From Clostridia bacterium (GTDB lineage: Bacteria; Bacillota; Clostridia; Christensenellales; Borkfalkiaceae): 19,336 nt of DNA. Where the stretch lies: positions 1 to 19,336 of the forward strand of contig JAFZXG010000082.1 of assembly GCA_017616925.1 (NCBI GenBank), given 5' to 3'. Under the pieces are notes generated by a model. That model had not been told where the DNA came from. It ran no database searches and was given only the letters and a program-made list of their open reading frames with translations. Every line of letters begins with the position of its first letter. The stretch's first letter is position 1. Below, in pieces: positions 1-7,954 of this stretch. The translations under genes and the position numbers were made by a program.

Positions 1-780
1 TCGCTCGTCGAAGTAGTTTTTCATTTCTTCGTTCTTACCCGCGACGATGATAAGCGTAAAATTCCGATCGATTTTAAGCATTTCTTCGGCAAAAGGCTTT
101 AATTTCGCGCTGGCGTAAGCGCCGTCCGCGACGATCACCGTGAAAGAGTTTCCGTCTATTCCGTATTTCTCGCGCATTTCCGATTTCGTGCCGTCGAAGT
201 TCTTGACGCAGTCGCGAAGAATAAAACCCGAATTAAAGACGTTTTCTTTCTTCATACGAATTTTTTTTATCGCTTCGTTTTCGGCGAACTCGTTGTTGAC
301 CGCAAAGAAGTCGCAACGGTTATCCCACCAGGCGTGGACGTTGGGATCGGGATCGTACGCCGCTGTAAGAAAGTCCTTTTTATACTTCTTTTTCGCCCAG
401 ACCGACACGTGCAGGGGCTCGAAATGCGTGCTTATTACCATGTCGGGATCTTTTTTCAGCATAATATCCGCACACTCTCTCTTTACCTTGCCGAAGGCAA
501 CGTTGTACGACAGTTTAAGCGTTCCCATAGGTGTAAGAAGTTTCTGTGCGAAGAACAGAAACCACAGGTAGCCTTTGTTTTTATAGCCCATTTTGGTCTG
601 ATTGATTAAAAGTTCTGCGTGTTTTTTAAGCCCGTCGCTACCTTCTTCCAAAATATTCAGTTTTTCGACTTCCACTTCGTCGGGGTAATATTTTTCGAGG
701 GCGTTCGCCACCGCTTCCGCGGAAACGATATGTCCGATCCCCGCTTCGATGAAAGTGATAAGCACTTTATATTTTTTCAT
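1..780 (-). CDS. MGDG synthase/UgtP-like glycosyltransferase (3' end cut by window edge)
   Basis: This is the N-terminal 260 codons of a leftward gene that runs off the window; the frame is open throughout. The protein begins MKKYKVLITF, followed by a G-x-G-H motif (GIGHIVSAEAVANAL, about residues 14-28). Later come ISTHFEPLHVSVW, a DPDPNVHAWW segment, and a GFILRD stretch leading to the start of a second Rossmann half (VIVADGAYASAKLK). This layout is that of the MGDG-synthase N-terminal domain plus GT28 C-terminal domain, seen in processive diacylglycerol glucosyltransferases and related MurG-like enzymes. These transfer a sugar from UDP-sugar to membrane diacylglycerol on the cytosolic face. 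The nucleotide-sugar-binding C-terminal part is missing, so donor and acceptor cannot be judged. The start has no Shine-Dalgarno site and lies only 9 bp after a consensus -10 box, so the mRNA may be leaderless. Confidence 0.85.
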   Translation of the reverse strand, partial: MKKYKVLITFIEAGIGHIVSAEAVANALEKYYPDEVEVEKLNILEEGSDGLKKHAELLINQTKMGYKNKGYLWFLFFAQKLLTPMGTLKLSYNVAFGKVKRECADIMLKKDPDMVISTHFEPLHVSVWAKKKYKKDFLTAAYDPDPNVHAWWDNRCDFFAVNNEFAENEAIKKIRMKKENVFNSGFILRDCVKNFDGTKSEMREKYGIDGNSFTVIVADGAYASAKLKPFAEEMLKIDRNFTLIIVAGKNEEMKNYFDER

Positions 781-789
781 GGTTAAAAC

Positions 790-818
790 ATTATAGCACC
801 GCGCCGCGCGGTTGTCAA
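790..818 (-). promoter_or_regulatory. Sigma-A promoter of the leftward glycosyltransferase, with palindromic spacer
   Basis: On the minus strand a TTGACA -35 box (813-818) and a TATAAT -10 box (790-795) are separated by exactly 17 bp. The spacer contains a perfect inverted repeat, ACCGCGC-N-GCGCGGT (798-812), which could be an operator. The -10 box ends 9 bp before the ATG at 780, so transcription should start within 2-4 nt of the start codon. Confidence 0.85.
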
Positions 819-837
819 ACTCAAAACGGGAAAGAGA

Positions 838-866
838 TTGACAATACTGTTCCGTTGTGCTATCAT
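838..866 (+). promoter_or_regulatory. Sigma-A promoter of the GT32 / glycosidase-like gene pair
   Basis: TTGACA (838-843) and TATCAT (861-866) are separated by exactly 17 bp. The expected start of transcription is near 873, at or within the Shine-Dalgarno stretch AAAGAGG (872-878), so the leader is only about a dozen nucleotides. This promoter is divergent from the one at 790-818; their -35 boxes are 19 bp apart, so the two could compete or share one regulator. Confidence 0.8.
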
Positions 867-884
867 TTACCAAAGAGGCAAGGT

Positions 885-1652
885 ATGAAAAACGAAACGA
901 ACACCGTACCCAAAATAATACATTACGTCTGGCTGGGCGGGGGCGAGAAGAAACCCGAACACCTCGCGTTTATGGAAACATGGAAGAAAAACTTATCGGA
1001 TTACGAGATAAAAGAGTGGAACGAAAATAATTTCGACGTAAACTGCTGCGATTTTATCAAAGAGGCTTACGAAAAAAAGAAGTTCGCGTTCGTATCGGAT
1101 TACATAAGGCTTAAAGTCCTTTACGAGTACGGCGGCGTGTATCTCGATACCGACGTGGAAGTGTTAAAGTCCTTCGACGACTTTTTATCGTTCGATTCTG
1201 TTCTCGGATTTGAAAACTCGGCGTATCTTTCCATGGGTACGATAATCTCTAAACCCAAACAAAAGTGGCTTAAAGAACATCTCGATTATTACGACCGTTC
1301 GCATTTTATCAACGGAAATAAACTCGACACCGTGCCGAATACGGTAAAAATAACGGCTTTTCTCAACAAAAAATTCGGCTTAAAGATGAAAGAAAGCAGG
1401 CAGACTTTAGACGACGGAATAGAGATATTCCCATGCGAATATTTTTCGCCCAAGGACTTTACGACGGGTAAGACGAAAATCACCGAAAACACCTATTCGG
1501 TACACAGATACGAAGGCTCGTGGACGGGCGGGAAAGGATTCCTTTTTAAGACGTTGCGGGTGATAAGGTATATATTCGGTAAAAGGATATTCGCTTATTT
1601 TACGGGATTGCATATGAGAAAAGAAGCGAAAAGGTTAGGTAAGGAATTTTAA
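885..1652 (+). CDS. Glycosyltransferase family 32-like (OCH1/capsular sugar transferase) protein
   Basis: The 255-residue protein opens with VPKIIHYVWLGG, the typical N-terminus of the DXD-containing sugar-transferase family (Gly_transf_sug, GT32). It carries FAFVSDYIRLKVLYEYGG followed by YLDTDVEVL; D88 and D90 form the DXD motif that binds metal and nucleotide-sugar. Such enzymes act in the cytosol on capsule, exopolysaccharide or glycolipid glycans. A start at 855 is possible by reading frame, but it lies between the -35 and -10 boxes of the promoter. The ATG at 885 is preceded by AAAGAGG and gives the standard N-terminus. The next gene starts 38 bp downstream and is probably co-transcribed. 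Donor and acceptor are unknown. Confidence 0.88.
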   Translation: MKNETNTVPKIIHYVWLGGGEKKPEHLAFMETWKKNLSDYEIKEWNENNFDVNCCDFIKEAYEKKKFAFVSDYIRLKVLYEYGGVYLDTDVEVLKSFDDFLSFDSVLGFENSAYLSMGTIISKPKQKWLKEHLDYYDRSHFINGNKLDTVPNTVKITAFLNKKFGLKMKESRQTLDDGIEIFPCEYFSPKDFTTGKTKITENTYSVHRYEGSWTGGKGFLFKTLRVIRYIFGKRIFAYFTGLHMRKEAKRLGKEF

Positions 1653-1690
1653 CGGATTTTCAGTAAACGGAAAAATTTTAAGGAGAAAAA

Positions 1691-3556
1691 ATGTATAAAT
1701 TATCGGTTCCATTTATGCTTTCGCAGGTAGAAAGGTACGGGGCGGACACCTTTATTTCCGAATTACGTAAAATAGACGCGGATATAGTATTTCTTGCGCT
1801 GGGATCTTACGAAACGGACGAAGAAAAAAGCAACGCCGTTTTCGACAGTCTTAAAAAATACGTCCCCGTATTTAAAAAAGCGGGCTTTACGGTCGGAGTT
1901 TGGGTATGGTCGTTTATGATAGTAAACGACCAAAAATACACGCATATAACTTCGCCTAACGGCGCGGTTTCCAAAAACCAAGTGTGTCCGTCGGACGAAA
2001 ATTTTTGCAAGTTCGCCGCAGAATATATAAAAAATATAGCAATGTCAAAGCCCGATATGATAATGTATGACGATGATTATCGCTACGGGTTTATAGATTG
2101 CGGGCTTGGATGCGCCTGTAAAAACCACCGCGCTTATATGAGTGAGATTTTAGGCGAAGATCTGTCTGACAAAGATCTCGGTAAACTTATATTCGGCGGA
2201 AAAGCGAATAAATACAGGAGTGCTTATCTTAAAGCAAACGGGCATTTTTTAAGAGAATTCGCCAAAACGGCGAGAGCTGCGGTAGACGATGTTGATCCCG
2301 ATATACGTCTCGGTCTTTGCGCTTGCATGAGTACGTGGGACTTCGACGGGGTGTCGGCTGCGGAACTTTCGCGTATACTTGCGGGGAACACCAAGCCGTT
2401 TTTAAGACTTATCGGCGCGCCGTACTGGGCGCCGAGTATTGCGTGGGGCAACAGATTGCAGGACGTTATAGAACTCGAACGTATGGAAAGTTCGTGGTGC
2501 GGGGAAGGTATCGAGATCTTCGCCGAAGGCGACACCTATCCTCGTCCGCGGTTTAGGTGTCCCGCGAATATGCTCGAAGGTTTCGATATGGCGTTAAGGG
2601 CGTCGGGATCTTTGAACGGGATCCATAAATACACTTTTGATTATTACGCCGATCCCGCTTACGAAAAGGGTTATGATATAAAGCATATAAAAAACGGAAA
2701 GATATACCGCAATATAGAAAAATATTTTTCGGATAAGACGCCGGTCGGCGTCCGCGTTTACGAGTATATAAATAAATTCGAGAACATGACCGTTCCGCCC
2801 TACTACGACGGTAAAGACGAAGTACAGAACACCTTTTTCTCGCCTGCCGCAAGGCTGATGGCAGCTCAAACGATACCTACGATTTACGAAGGTTTGGGAA
2901 CTGTGGGCGTCGCGTTCGGAGAAAACGCGAAGTATCTCGACGACGCCGCTTTAAGTAACGGTCTTATAATTGACTTGCCTGCCGCGGTAAACCTGATGGA
3001 ACGCGGGATAGACGTCGGATTAAAGGAAGTCGGCGGCGATATTGCGGTTTCGGAAGAGTATTTCCCGAACGAAAATCGGTACGTGGGGCTTTTCGGCTGT
3101 CCCGCAAAAGAGATGACCGTTAAAGACGAGATAAAAACGGACAGTTTCTTTATTTCCGAAGACAAACGGTATATAGGTTCTTATTTTTACGAAAATAAAG
3201 ACGGGCGGAAATTTCTGGTATTTGCGTTTGACGGGTATAACGCCGGTAATCACGCGTTCAAGCAGTATGCCCGCGGCGAACAGATAGAAAGGTTTATAAG
3301 GTTTACGGGTAAAAGGTTGCCTGCGTCTATGCGCGGCAATCCCGACTGCTATATGCTCTGCAAAGAGAACGCAAACGGTATCGCAGTATGGATAGGGAAT
3401 TTCTTTGCCGACGAGTGTCTTAACACCGCCGTCGTTTTAGACGGAGAGTTTAAGGACGTGAAGTTTATAAACTGCAACGGAAAATTAAGCGGGAATAAAG
3501 TGGTGATAGACGATATTGCGCCGTTTGCATCGGTAGGTTTTATCGTCGAAAAGTAA
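1691..3556 (+). CDS. Uncharacterised TIM-barrel glycoside hydrolase-like protein
   Basis: A 621-residue soluble protein without a signal peptide, starting after a good AAGGAG site. The first ~350 residues read like a (beta/alpha)8 barrel: an early strand with DIVFLALGSY, then GFTVGVWVWSF, then a conserved-looking MIMYDDDYRYGF (D127-D129). Next is a compact Cys/His cluster, C137-x3-C141-x-C143-x2-H146, which could bind zinc; GH42 enzymes have a comparable Cys cluster. Acidic residues in GIEIFAEGDTYPRPR could be catalytic. The middle resembles a Rossmann/glutamine-amidotransferase-like domain and the end a small beta-domain, an order also found in GH42 beta-galactosidases. I cannot assign a family or substrate with certainty. 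It follows the GT32 gene and ends before a bidirectional terminator. Confidence 0.6.
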   Translation: MYKLSVPFMLSQVERYGADTFISELRKIDADIVFLALGSYETDEEKSNAVFDSLKKYVPVFKKAGFTVGVWVWSFMIVNDQKYTHITSPNGAVSKNQVCPSDENFCKFAAEYIKNIAMSKPDMIMYDDDYRYGFIDCGLGCACKNHRAYMSEILGEDLSDKDLGKLIFGGKANKYRSAYLKANGHFLREFAKTARAAVDDVDPDIRLGLCACMSTWDFDGVSAAELSRILAGNTKPFLRLIGAPYWAPSIAWGNRLQDVIELERMESSWCGEGIEIFAEGDTYPRPRFRCPANMLEGFDMALRASGSLNGIHKYTFDYYADPAYEKGYDIKHIKNGKIYRNIEKYFSDKTPVGVRVYEYINKFENMTVPPYYDGKDEVQNTFFSPAARLMAAQTIPTIYEGLGTVGVAFGENAKYLDDAALSNGLIIDLPAAVNLMERGIDVGLKEVGGDIAVSEEYFPNENRYVGLFGCPAKEMTVKDEIKTDSFFISEDKRYIGSYFYENKDGRKFLVFAFDGYNAGNHAFKQYARGEQIERFIRFTGKRLPASMRGNPDCYMLCKENANGIAVWIGNFFADECLNTAVVLDGEFKDVKFINCNGKLSGNKVVIDDIAPFASVGFIVEK

Positions 3557-3674
3557 GGACGGTATAAGATTAATAGGTAAATCCGAAGAAAAGATTAGTG
3601 CAATGCGCTTTTCAGACAAGGCGGGCGTTTATCCGATAATCCGTTTTCTTAAAACCTTATTTCCAACGAAAAAA
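3557..3674. other. Intergenic stretch after the glycosidase-like gene; no gene seen
   Basis: About 120 bp between the stop of the rightward gene and the terminator stem. I see no open frame with a ribosome binding site, no tRNA-like fold and no repeat here. Confidence 0.5.
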
Positions 3675-3698
3675 CGGGCGGTTTCCGCCCGTTTTTTT
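3669..3698. terminator. Bidirectional Rho-independent terminator
   Basis: The stem CGGGCGG / CCGCCCG (3675-3681 and 3685-3691) has a TTT loop. An A-run lies on its left and a run of seven T on its right (3692-3698), so it has a U-tract whichever strand is transcribed. It sits between the convergent ends of the glycosidase-like gene (+) and the long leftward operon (-), and can stop both. Confidence 0.9.
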
Positions 3699-3774
3699 AG
3701 TGATAATTTCGTGTTTACCGTAAACTGCTATCCGTTTATTTCCCATATATCGATTCCCTTATCCCTATAAAAAA

Positions 3775-3936
3775 CTAGTAGATCTTTACGTTGTTTAACG
3801 CGTTTTCGCGTACCGTTCTCACGATTTGTCCGTTTTCGTAACGGTTTATAACATTAGTTACGGAAGAGTTCGTAAGATAACCTTTAATAAGTACCGATTG
3901 CGTCTTGTTCGCGATATCGTTTGATATCGCGACGCT
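3775..3936 (-). pseudogene. C-terminal remnant of a second GH28-like beta-helix gene
   Basis: The minus strand, reading straight on from the epimerase stop codon (3937-3939) and in the same frame, encodes 53 residues before a TAG at 3775-3777. By my hand alignment they match the last 53 residues (359-411) of the beta-helix protein encoded at 6693-7928 without gaps, 43 of 53 identical. Examples are the shared stretches KGYLTNS, TNVINRYE and RTVRENALNNVKI. No start codon, ribosome site or upstream part is present. It is therefore the 3' scar of a paralogous copy whose 5' part has been lost or replaced by the epimerase gene. The frame is still intact, which suggests a fairly recent event. Confidence 0.9.
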
Positions 3937-5151
3937 TTACAGTAATTCGGGCGCGTCGCCCGAAAACAGTGACGATAAAATATTTTCGCATAGGATAAGA
4001 CAGCGGGGTAAATGATACGGACCTTTCCACATCGAGCCTTTCTGCGTGTGAGAAACGCTTCCGTCACGATGAAGATAGCCGTACCACTCGCCGTATTTTC
4101 GGTCGGCAAAATGCGAAAAAGCGTATTCGTGCGTTTTCTCGAACAGCTTAAAATATTTTTCGTCGCCCGTAAGTTTATAGGCAAGTATCGTCGCTATCAG
4201 ACACTCGTTATGTACCCACCACAATTTCATATCGTATTCTAATTGTTCGCAGGGTTTATCGAAAGCGTCCGTAAAATAATAAATTCCGCCGTATTCTTTA
4301 TCCCAACCTTTTTCGATCGACCAGTCGAGAATATTCAGCGCTTTTTTCAAAAGTTCTTTATCGCCGACGGTACTTGCGTAATTCATTAAAAACCACGAAT
4401 TTTCTATCGAGTGTCCGGGGTTTATCGTTCTTCCCGCGTGGGTGTCCGAAATGCCGCCGTCTTTCGGTACGTTTTCCAAAACGCATTTGAGATCTTCTTT
4501 ATAATGGAGACCTAACATGTCGTTTACGATCTCTCTTATTATTCTGTCGTAACGGTCTTTTTTCCCGCTTATTCTCATAAGTGTCTGCGCGGAACTTATA
4601 AGCACCATAGGGTAGGCGTTGGAACGCAGATCGCGTACCGAAGTGTTTTCTTTGGGCGTTATCTTAAACGGATCGGCCGACGGATCTTTATAGATAGAGT
4701 ACATAAAGTCGAAATATTTTTCGGCGATATAGAGATCGTTAGGATCTTTCGTCTGCAAGTAGTATTCCGCGAATCCAACGACGAGAAAACTTTCGGAAAA
4801 GAAATATCTTCTTTTTCTTAACGGTAAGCCTTCTCTCGTAACGGTAAAAAACAATCTTCCGTCACCGTCGATACAATGCTTTTTTATAAACTCCGCACCC
4901 GATTCGGCAGCTTTCAGCCATAGTTCTTTTTTGCCGTAACTATTGCATAATTTAGAAAAAGTCCAGAGGCATCTGCCTTGGAACCAAACGCTTTTGTCGT
5001 TATTGTAAGATCTTCCGTATCTATCTACACTCGTAATAAATCCGCCGTACTCTCTATCGATAAGGTCTGATCTTTCCCAGAAAGGAACGACGTCATTTAA
5101 GAGATAGTCCTTATAAAAATCACGGTATCGTAAAATTTTGTTTTTGTTCAT
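3937..5151 (-). CDS. N-acylglucosamine 2-epimerase (AGE) family sugar epimerase/isomerase
   Basis: The 404-residue length is normal for the AGE/RnBP/cellobiose-2-epimerase family, an (alpha/alpha)6 barrel acting on the C2 position of sugars in the cytosol. Family landmarks are present in order: W-FQGR with R60, the NPGHSIE motif with catalytic His H247, WWVHNE with H314, and KGPYHLPR with the second catalytic His H380. The substrate could be a free hexose, an N-acyl hexosamine or a disaccharide; the sequence does not decide. It starts after an AAGGAAA site 27 bp below the glycosidase-like gene and is the last intact gene of the operon. The stop is followed in frame by a beta-helix remnant. 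The C-terminus itself looks complete, so the neighbouring rearrangement did not visibly damage it. Confidence 0.9.
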   Translation of the reverse strand: MNKNKILRYRDFYKDYLLNDVVPFWERSDLIDREYGGFITSVDRYGRSYNNDKSVWFQGRCLWTFSKLCNSYGKKELWLKAAESGAEFIKKHCIDGDGRLFFTVTREGLPLRKRRYFFSESFLVVGFAEYYLQTKDPNDLYIAEKYFDFMYSIYKDPSADPFKITPKENTSVRDLRSNAYPMVLISSAQTLMRISGKKDRYDRIIREIVNDMLGLHYKEDLKCVLENVPKDGGISDTHAGRTINPGHSIENSWFLMNYASTVGDKELLKKALNILDWSIEKGWDKEYGGIYYFTDAFDKPCEQLEYDMKLWWVHNECLIATILAYKLTGDEKYFKLFEKTHEYAFSHFADRKYGEWYGYLHRDGSVSHTQKGSMWKGPYHLPRCLILCENILSSLFSGDAPELL

Positions 5152-5177
5152 AATCGGTTTTCCTTTTTTAAAGGCGG

Positions 5178-6665
5178 CTAAATATTCGCCGCCTTCACAC
5201 AGGGAAATTTTATAACTTCGTTAAGAATGTCTTTACCCGACTTTTCTGAGTCCCAAAGGGTTTCGGCGTAAATAGCGGCGGGTAACGGGATCTCTTTTTC
5301 AAACATACCGTCTTCGATGAGTCCCTGCACATTTACGTCTTTTGCGTTTTCCGTAATAAGTTTTACCGTTTCCCGCGCTTTTTCGCAATTATATATCCAG
5401 TTTGCCTGACGCAATTTCCAGATCTTGCGTCTTTCGCTTAACCTGTTATCTATAAACGAGTCGCTTTTTTCACCTAAAACGATATTTTCGGGCTGATGAG
5501 AAAACGTCGTCCAGTCAAGCCCCGACATACCCTTTAAGACGAATCCGATCTTTTCGTTTTCTCCGCGCAACGTACATATTTTTTTCAGGAAATCCGCGTC
5601 GATCGGGATATCCGAAACCTGCTTTTCGGTTTTTTGATCCGCGATATTGTTTATAAACGGGAACGCTTCGCCGCAATTCTCCCAGACGATCGTTATTCTT
5701 TCGTCAACTTGCGCGATATATTCGAGTTTGTTTTTTACCGAAGTGGCGTGAAGTCCGAACTGTAATTTTAAGTCGGGGTATTTTTCAAGCAACTTTCGTC
5801 CCGTCTTATTGACGAGATCGACCACCGCCGCCGCGATAAGTCTGCCGTCGATATATTCGTCGCCGAGTTCGGTACACGACTGGAAGTATATCCCGTCGCC
5901 TTTACGGTGCGCGTATTCTATTTCAAACCTGTTTATTATGTTTTCTTTCAGTTCTTCTATGCCTTTTTCGGTCATACGCATCGAGGTTTTGCAGTCGGTA
6001 TCCCATCCCCAAGCGAATCCCCATATAACTTTTATCCCGAGACTGTGGGCGTAATCGACGATATCGTCCGCGTTTATCGGAGCGTAATCGTTCCATATAA
6101 CGATTTCGTTAAGTTTCAGTAGGACCATATTGTCGAAAAACGATCTGTAATCGTATATAACGTGTCCCCAGGTCCATATCGCGCGTTCTTTTACGGACGG
6201 GGCGGAACTGTAACTCCATTTGGGCGCTTTATTTTTAAAAGGGCTTTCAAAGTAGATACGGTCCTGCAGATCGCCGATCCCCGCCTTATAGATCAGATCC
6301 CCGCAATACTTGTTGATAAAATCGACCGCGCCGTACAGAACGCCTTTTTCGTCGTAACCGAGAATCGCGATGGACTGTTTGTCTTTATTGAACCGACTTT
6401 CGTCCACGCTGATGGAAAAAGCCTGTTCTTCGGGTATAATCTTTAAATTTCCGTTATCGGCGTATTCTTTTAAGTATTTATTGTCCGTTATCGTACCGAC
6501 GATTATAAGATTATTGTCATATAACGTCTTACGGTCTATATCGTTTGCCCTATAAAAAGGCAGATAGTTTTTGTAAAGATCAGAAACCGTCGCGTTGATA
6601 AGATTCAACGCCTTTTTTTCCAAACCTTCGTATTTACCGTACACGACGATCCACTTGTTTTCCAT
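5178..6665 (-). CDS. GH67/GH20-like glycosidase (alpha-glucuronidase-like fold), cytosolic
   Basis: A 495-residue protein. Residues ~1-125 form a small alpha/beta domain ending in AILGYDEKGVLYGAVDFINKY, the hallmark of the N-terminal domain shared by GH20 hexosaminidases and GH67 alpha-glucuronidases. A TIM barrel follows: W-x-N-D-Y-A-P, then IKVIWGFAWGWDTDC, then GIYFQSCTELGDE with E266 as candidate acid, and IVWENCGEAFPF with E329 as candidate base or nucleophile. No signal peptide. I cannot separate GH67 from related uncharacterised families. An upstream ATG at 6677 would add four residues, but its AAAGG abuts the codon with no spacing; the ATG at 6665 has AAAGGA 11 nt upstream and is preferred. 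The gene lies between the beta-helix and epimerase genes. Confidence 0.7.
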   Translation of the reverse strand: MENKWIVVYGKYEGLEKKALNLINATVSDLYKNYLPFYRANDIDRKTLYDNNLIIVGTITDNKYLKEYADNGNLKIIPEEQAFSISVDESRFNKDKQSIAILGYDEKGVLYGAVDFINKYCGDLIYKAGIGDLQDRIYFESPFKNKAPKWSYSSAPSVKERAIWTWGHVIYDYRSFFDNMVLLKLNEIVIWNDYAPINADDIVDYAHSLGIKVIWGFAWGWDTDCKTSMRMTEKGIEELKENIINRFEIEYAHRKGDGIYFQSCTELGDEYIDGRLIAAAVVDLVNKTGRKLLEKYPDLKLQFGLHATSVKNKLEYIAQVDERITIVWENCGEAFPFINNIADQKTEKQVSDIPIDADFLKKICTLRGENEKIGFVLKGMSGLDWTTFSHQPENIVLGEKSDSFIDNRLSERRKIWKLRQANWIYNCEKARETVKLITENAKDVNVQGLIEDGMFEKEIPLPAAIYAETLWDSEKSGKDILNEVIKFPCVKAANI

Positions 6666-6692
6666 ACCCGTTTTCATCCTTTATAAAAAAGT

Positions 6693-7928
6693 TTAATCGA
6701 TCTTTACATTATTTAACGCGTTTTCGCGTACAGTTCTTATTATTTGTCCGCTTTCATAGCGGTTTATTACGTTGGTGATAGTCGAATTTGTAAGATACCC
6801 TTTTACGAACACGGATTGCGCCTTGTTTGCGATAACGTTCGATATCGCAACGTTTTTCGCGGAATCGGGAAGGACTCTTCCGTAAGACGCGTCCGCTTCT
6901 CCGATAAGTATTCCGCCGCCGACTTCGTCTTCCGACGTGTCTATTACGTTGTCGATAATAACGTTTTCTATCGTGGACTCGACGGGGAGTAAGCGGATCA
7001 CCCAGCACCAGTAAGATTTTGCGATAACGTTTTTAATGATAACGTTCTTTATTCCGCGTTCCCTTCTTTCCCAGTCGCTGTGCATAACGTGCGTAGAATA
7101 CCCGCCGCTGAACACACAGTTTTTCGCCGCGATGGCGGTAAGCGCGATCACGTCGTCGCCCGTTTGACCGGTTATATCCGAAATAATAAGATCGTTGCAA
7201 CCGTTTCTTAAGTCTATTCCGTCCTGATTTTCGATATTTGATTTTACGCCGTCGATGAATTTATAGAGTCTGGAATCGAAATTTATCTTTTCGATACTGC
7301 CGTGGCGGCATGCTTCCAAAGAAATTCCCCAACAGTGCGAATCTTTTATCGAAACGTTCTTTATCGAAAAATACTCTACGTTCGCAAACAGGATGCCTAT
7401 ATTGCGCCAGTCGCCGCTTTTGTTTTCGCCTTCCTTATCGAAGTCCGTTCCGTAAGAGTGGTTGTGAAAATTGCCGCGCGCCACTTTTCCGCACGCCTTT
7501 TCTTCGTCGGATATCCAACTGCCGAAAGACAAAAGGTCTTTCTCGTCGTGGGGGCAGGGGACGCACAAAAGTTTACCCGAGTCCCCCGTAGATCTCGGAT
7601 GATCCGCGCCTTCGAGTATCGAAACTCCTTCGCCGATTATGTGAATATTCGTTATTTTCTCGGGATCGTTTTCGTTTAGACCGCAGTTTGCCGAACGGAA
7701 AAAGTTATCTCTGCATCTATCGGACAGTTTGATTTTACAGTTTTTAAGTATTACCGTCGTGTCCGAAGGCAGTAGAATCGCGTTGTCGATAAGCCAGAAA
7801 TCCCGTTCGGGTTCGGTTTTATTTTGGCGCGGTGGTATTACGACGATCCCGTCTTTATCTCTGCCCGCGATCGCTTTATTTATGATTTCATCGTCGGTTT
7901 TCCCGAAAAACTCGTTTACGTTTACCAT
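6693..7928 (-). CDS. GH28-like right-handed beta-helix (polygalacturonase-fold) protein, cytosolic
   Basis: A 411-residue protein rich in short repeated strands such as IKNVIIKNVIAKS and IENVIIDNVID, typical of a parallel beta-helix. Polygalacturonase (GH28) landmarks are recognisable: ENQDGIDL (N234, D236), TGDDVIAL (D258, D259), a His near 280-283 (THVMHSD) and VIRLL with R312. These correspond loosely to the NTD, DD, H and RIK motifs. GH28 enzymes cleave alpha-galacturonosyl or related links. With no signal peptide this one would act inside the cell on imported oligomers, as an exo-enzyme. A GGAGG site precedes the start. The last 53 residues are duplicated as a remnant at 3775-3936. The catalytic assignment is inferred from motif resemblance. 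Confidence 0.8.
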   Translation of the reverse strand: MVNVNEFFGKTDDEIINKAIAGRDKDGIVVIPPRQNKTEPERDFWLIDNAILLPSDTTVILKNCKIKLSDRCRDNFFRSANCGLNENDPEKITNIHIIGEGVSILEGADHPRSTGDSGKLLCVPCPHDEKDLLSFGSWISDEEKACGKVARGNFHNHSYGTDFDKEGENKSGDWRNIGILFANVEYFSIKNVSIKDSHCWGISLEACRHGSIEKINFDSRLYKFIDGVKSNIENQDGIDLRNGCNDLIISDITGQTGDDVIALTAIAAKNCVFSGGYSTHVMHSDWERRERGIKNVIIKNVIAKSYWCWVIRLLPVESTIENVIIDNVIDTSEDEVGGGILIGEADASYGRVLPDSAKNVAISNVIANKAQSVFVKGYLTNSTITNVINRYESGQIIRTVRENALNNVKID

Positions 7929-7954
7929 TTTCGCTTTTCCTCCAATTATTTATC

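Noticed and set aside
855..884. Longer N-terminus for the GT32 gene.
   Set aside because: The extra codons lie across the -10 box of its own promoter and lack a ribosome site; the ATG at 885 has one and gives the family N-terminus.
3775..3939. Programmed stop-codon readthrough making an epimerase with a beta-helix tail.
   Set aside because: There is no recognisable readthrough signal, the epimerase is already full length, and a lone 53-residue end of a beta-helix would not fold usefully; a recombination scar is simpler.
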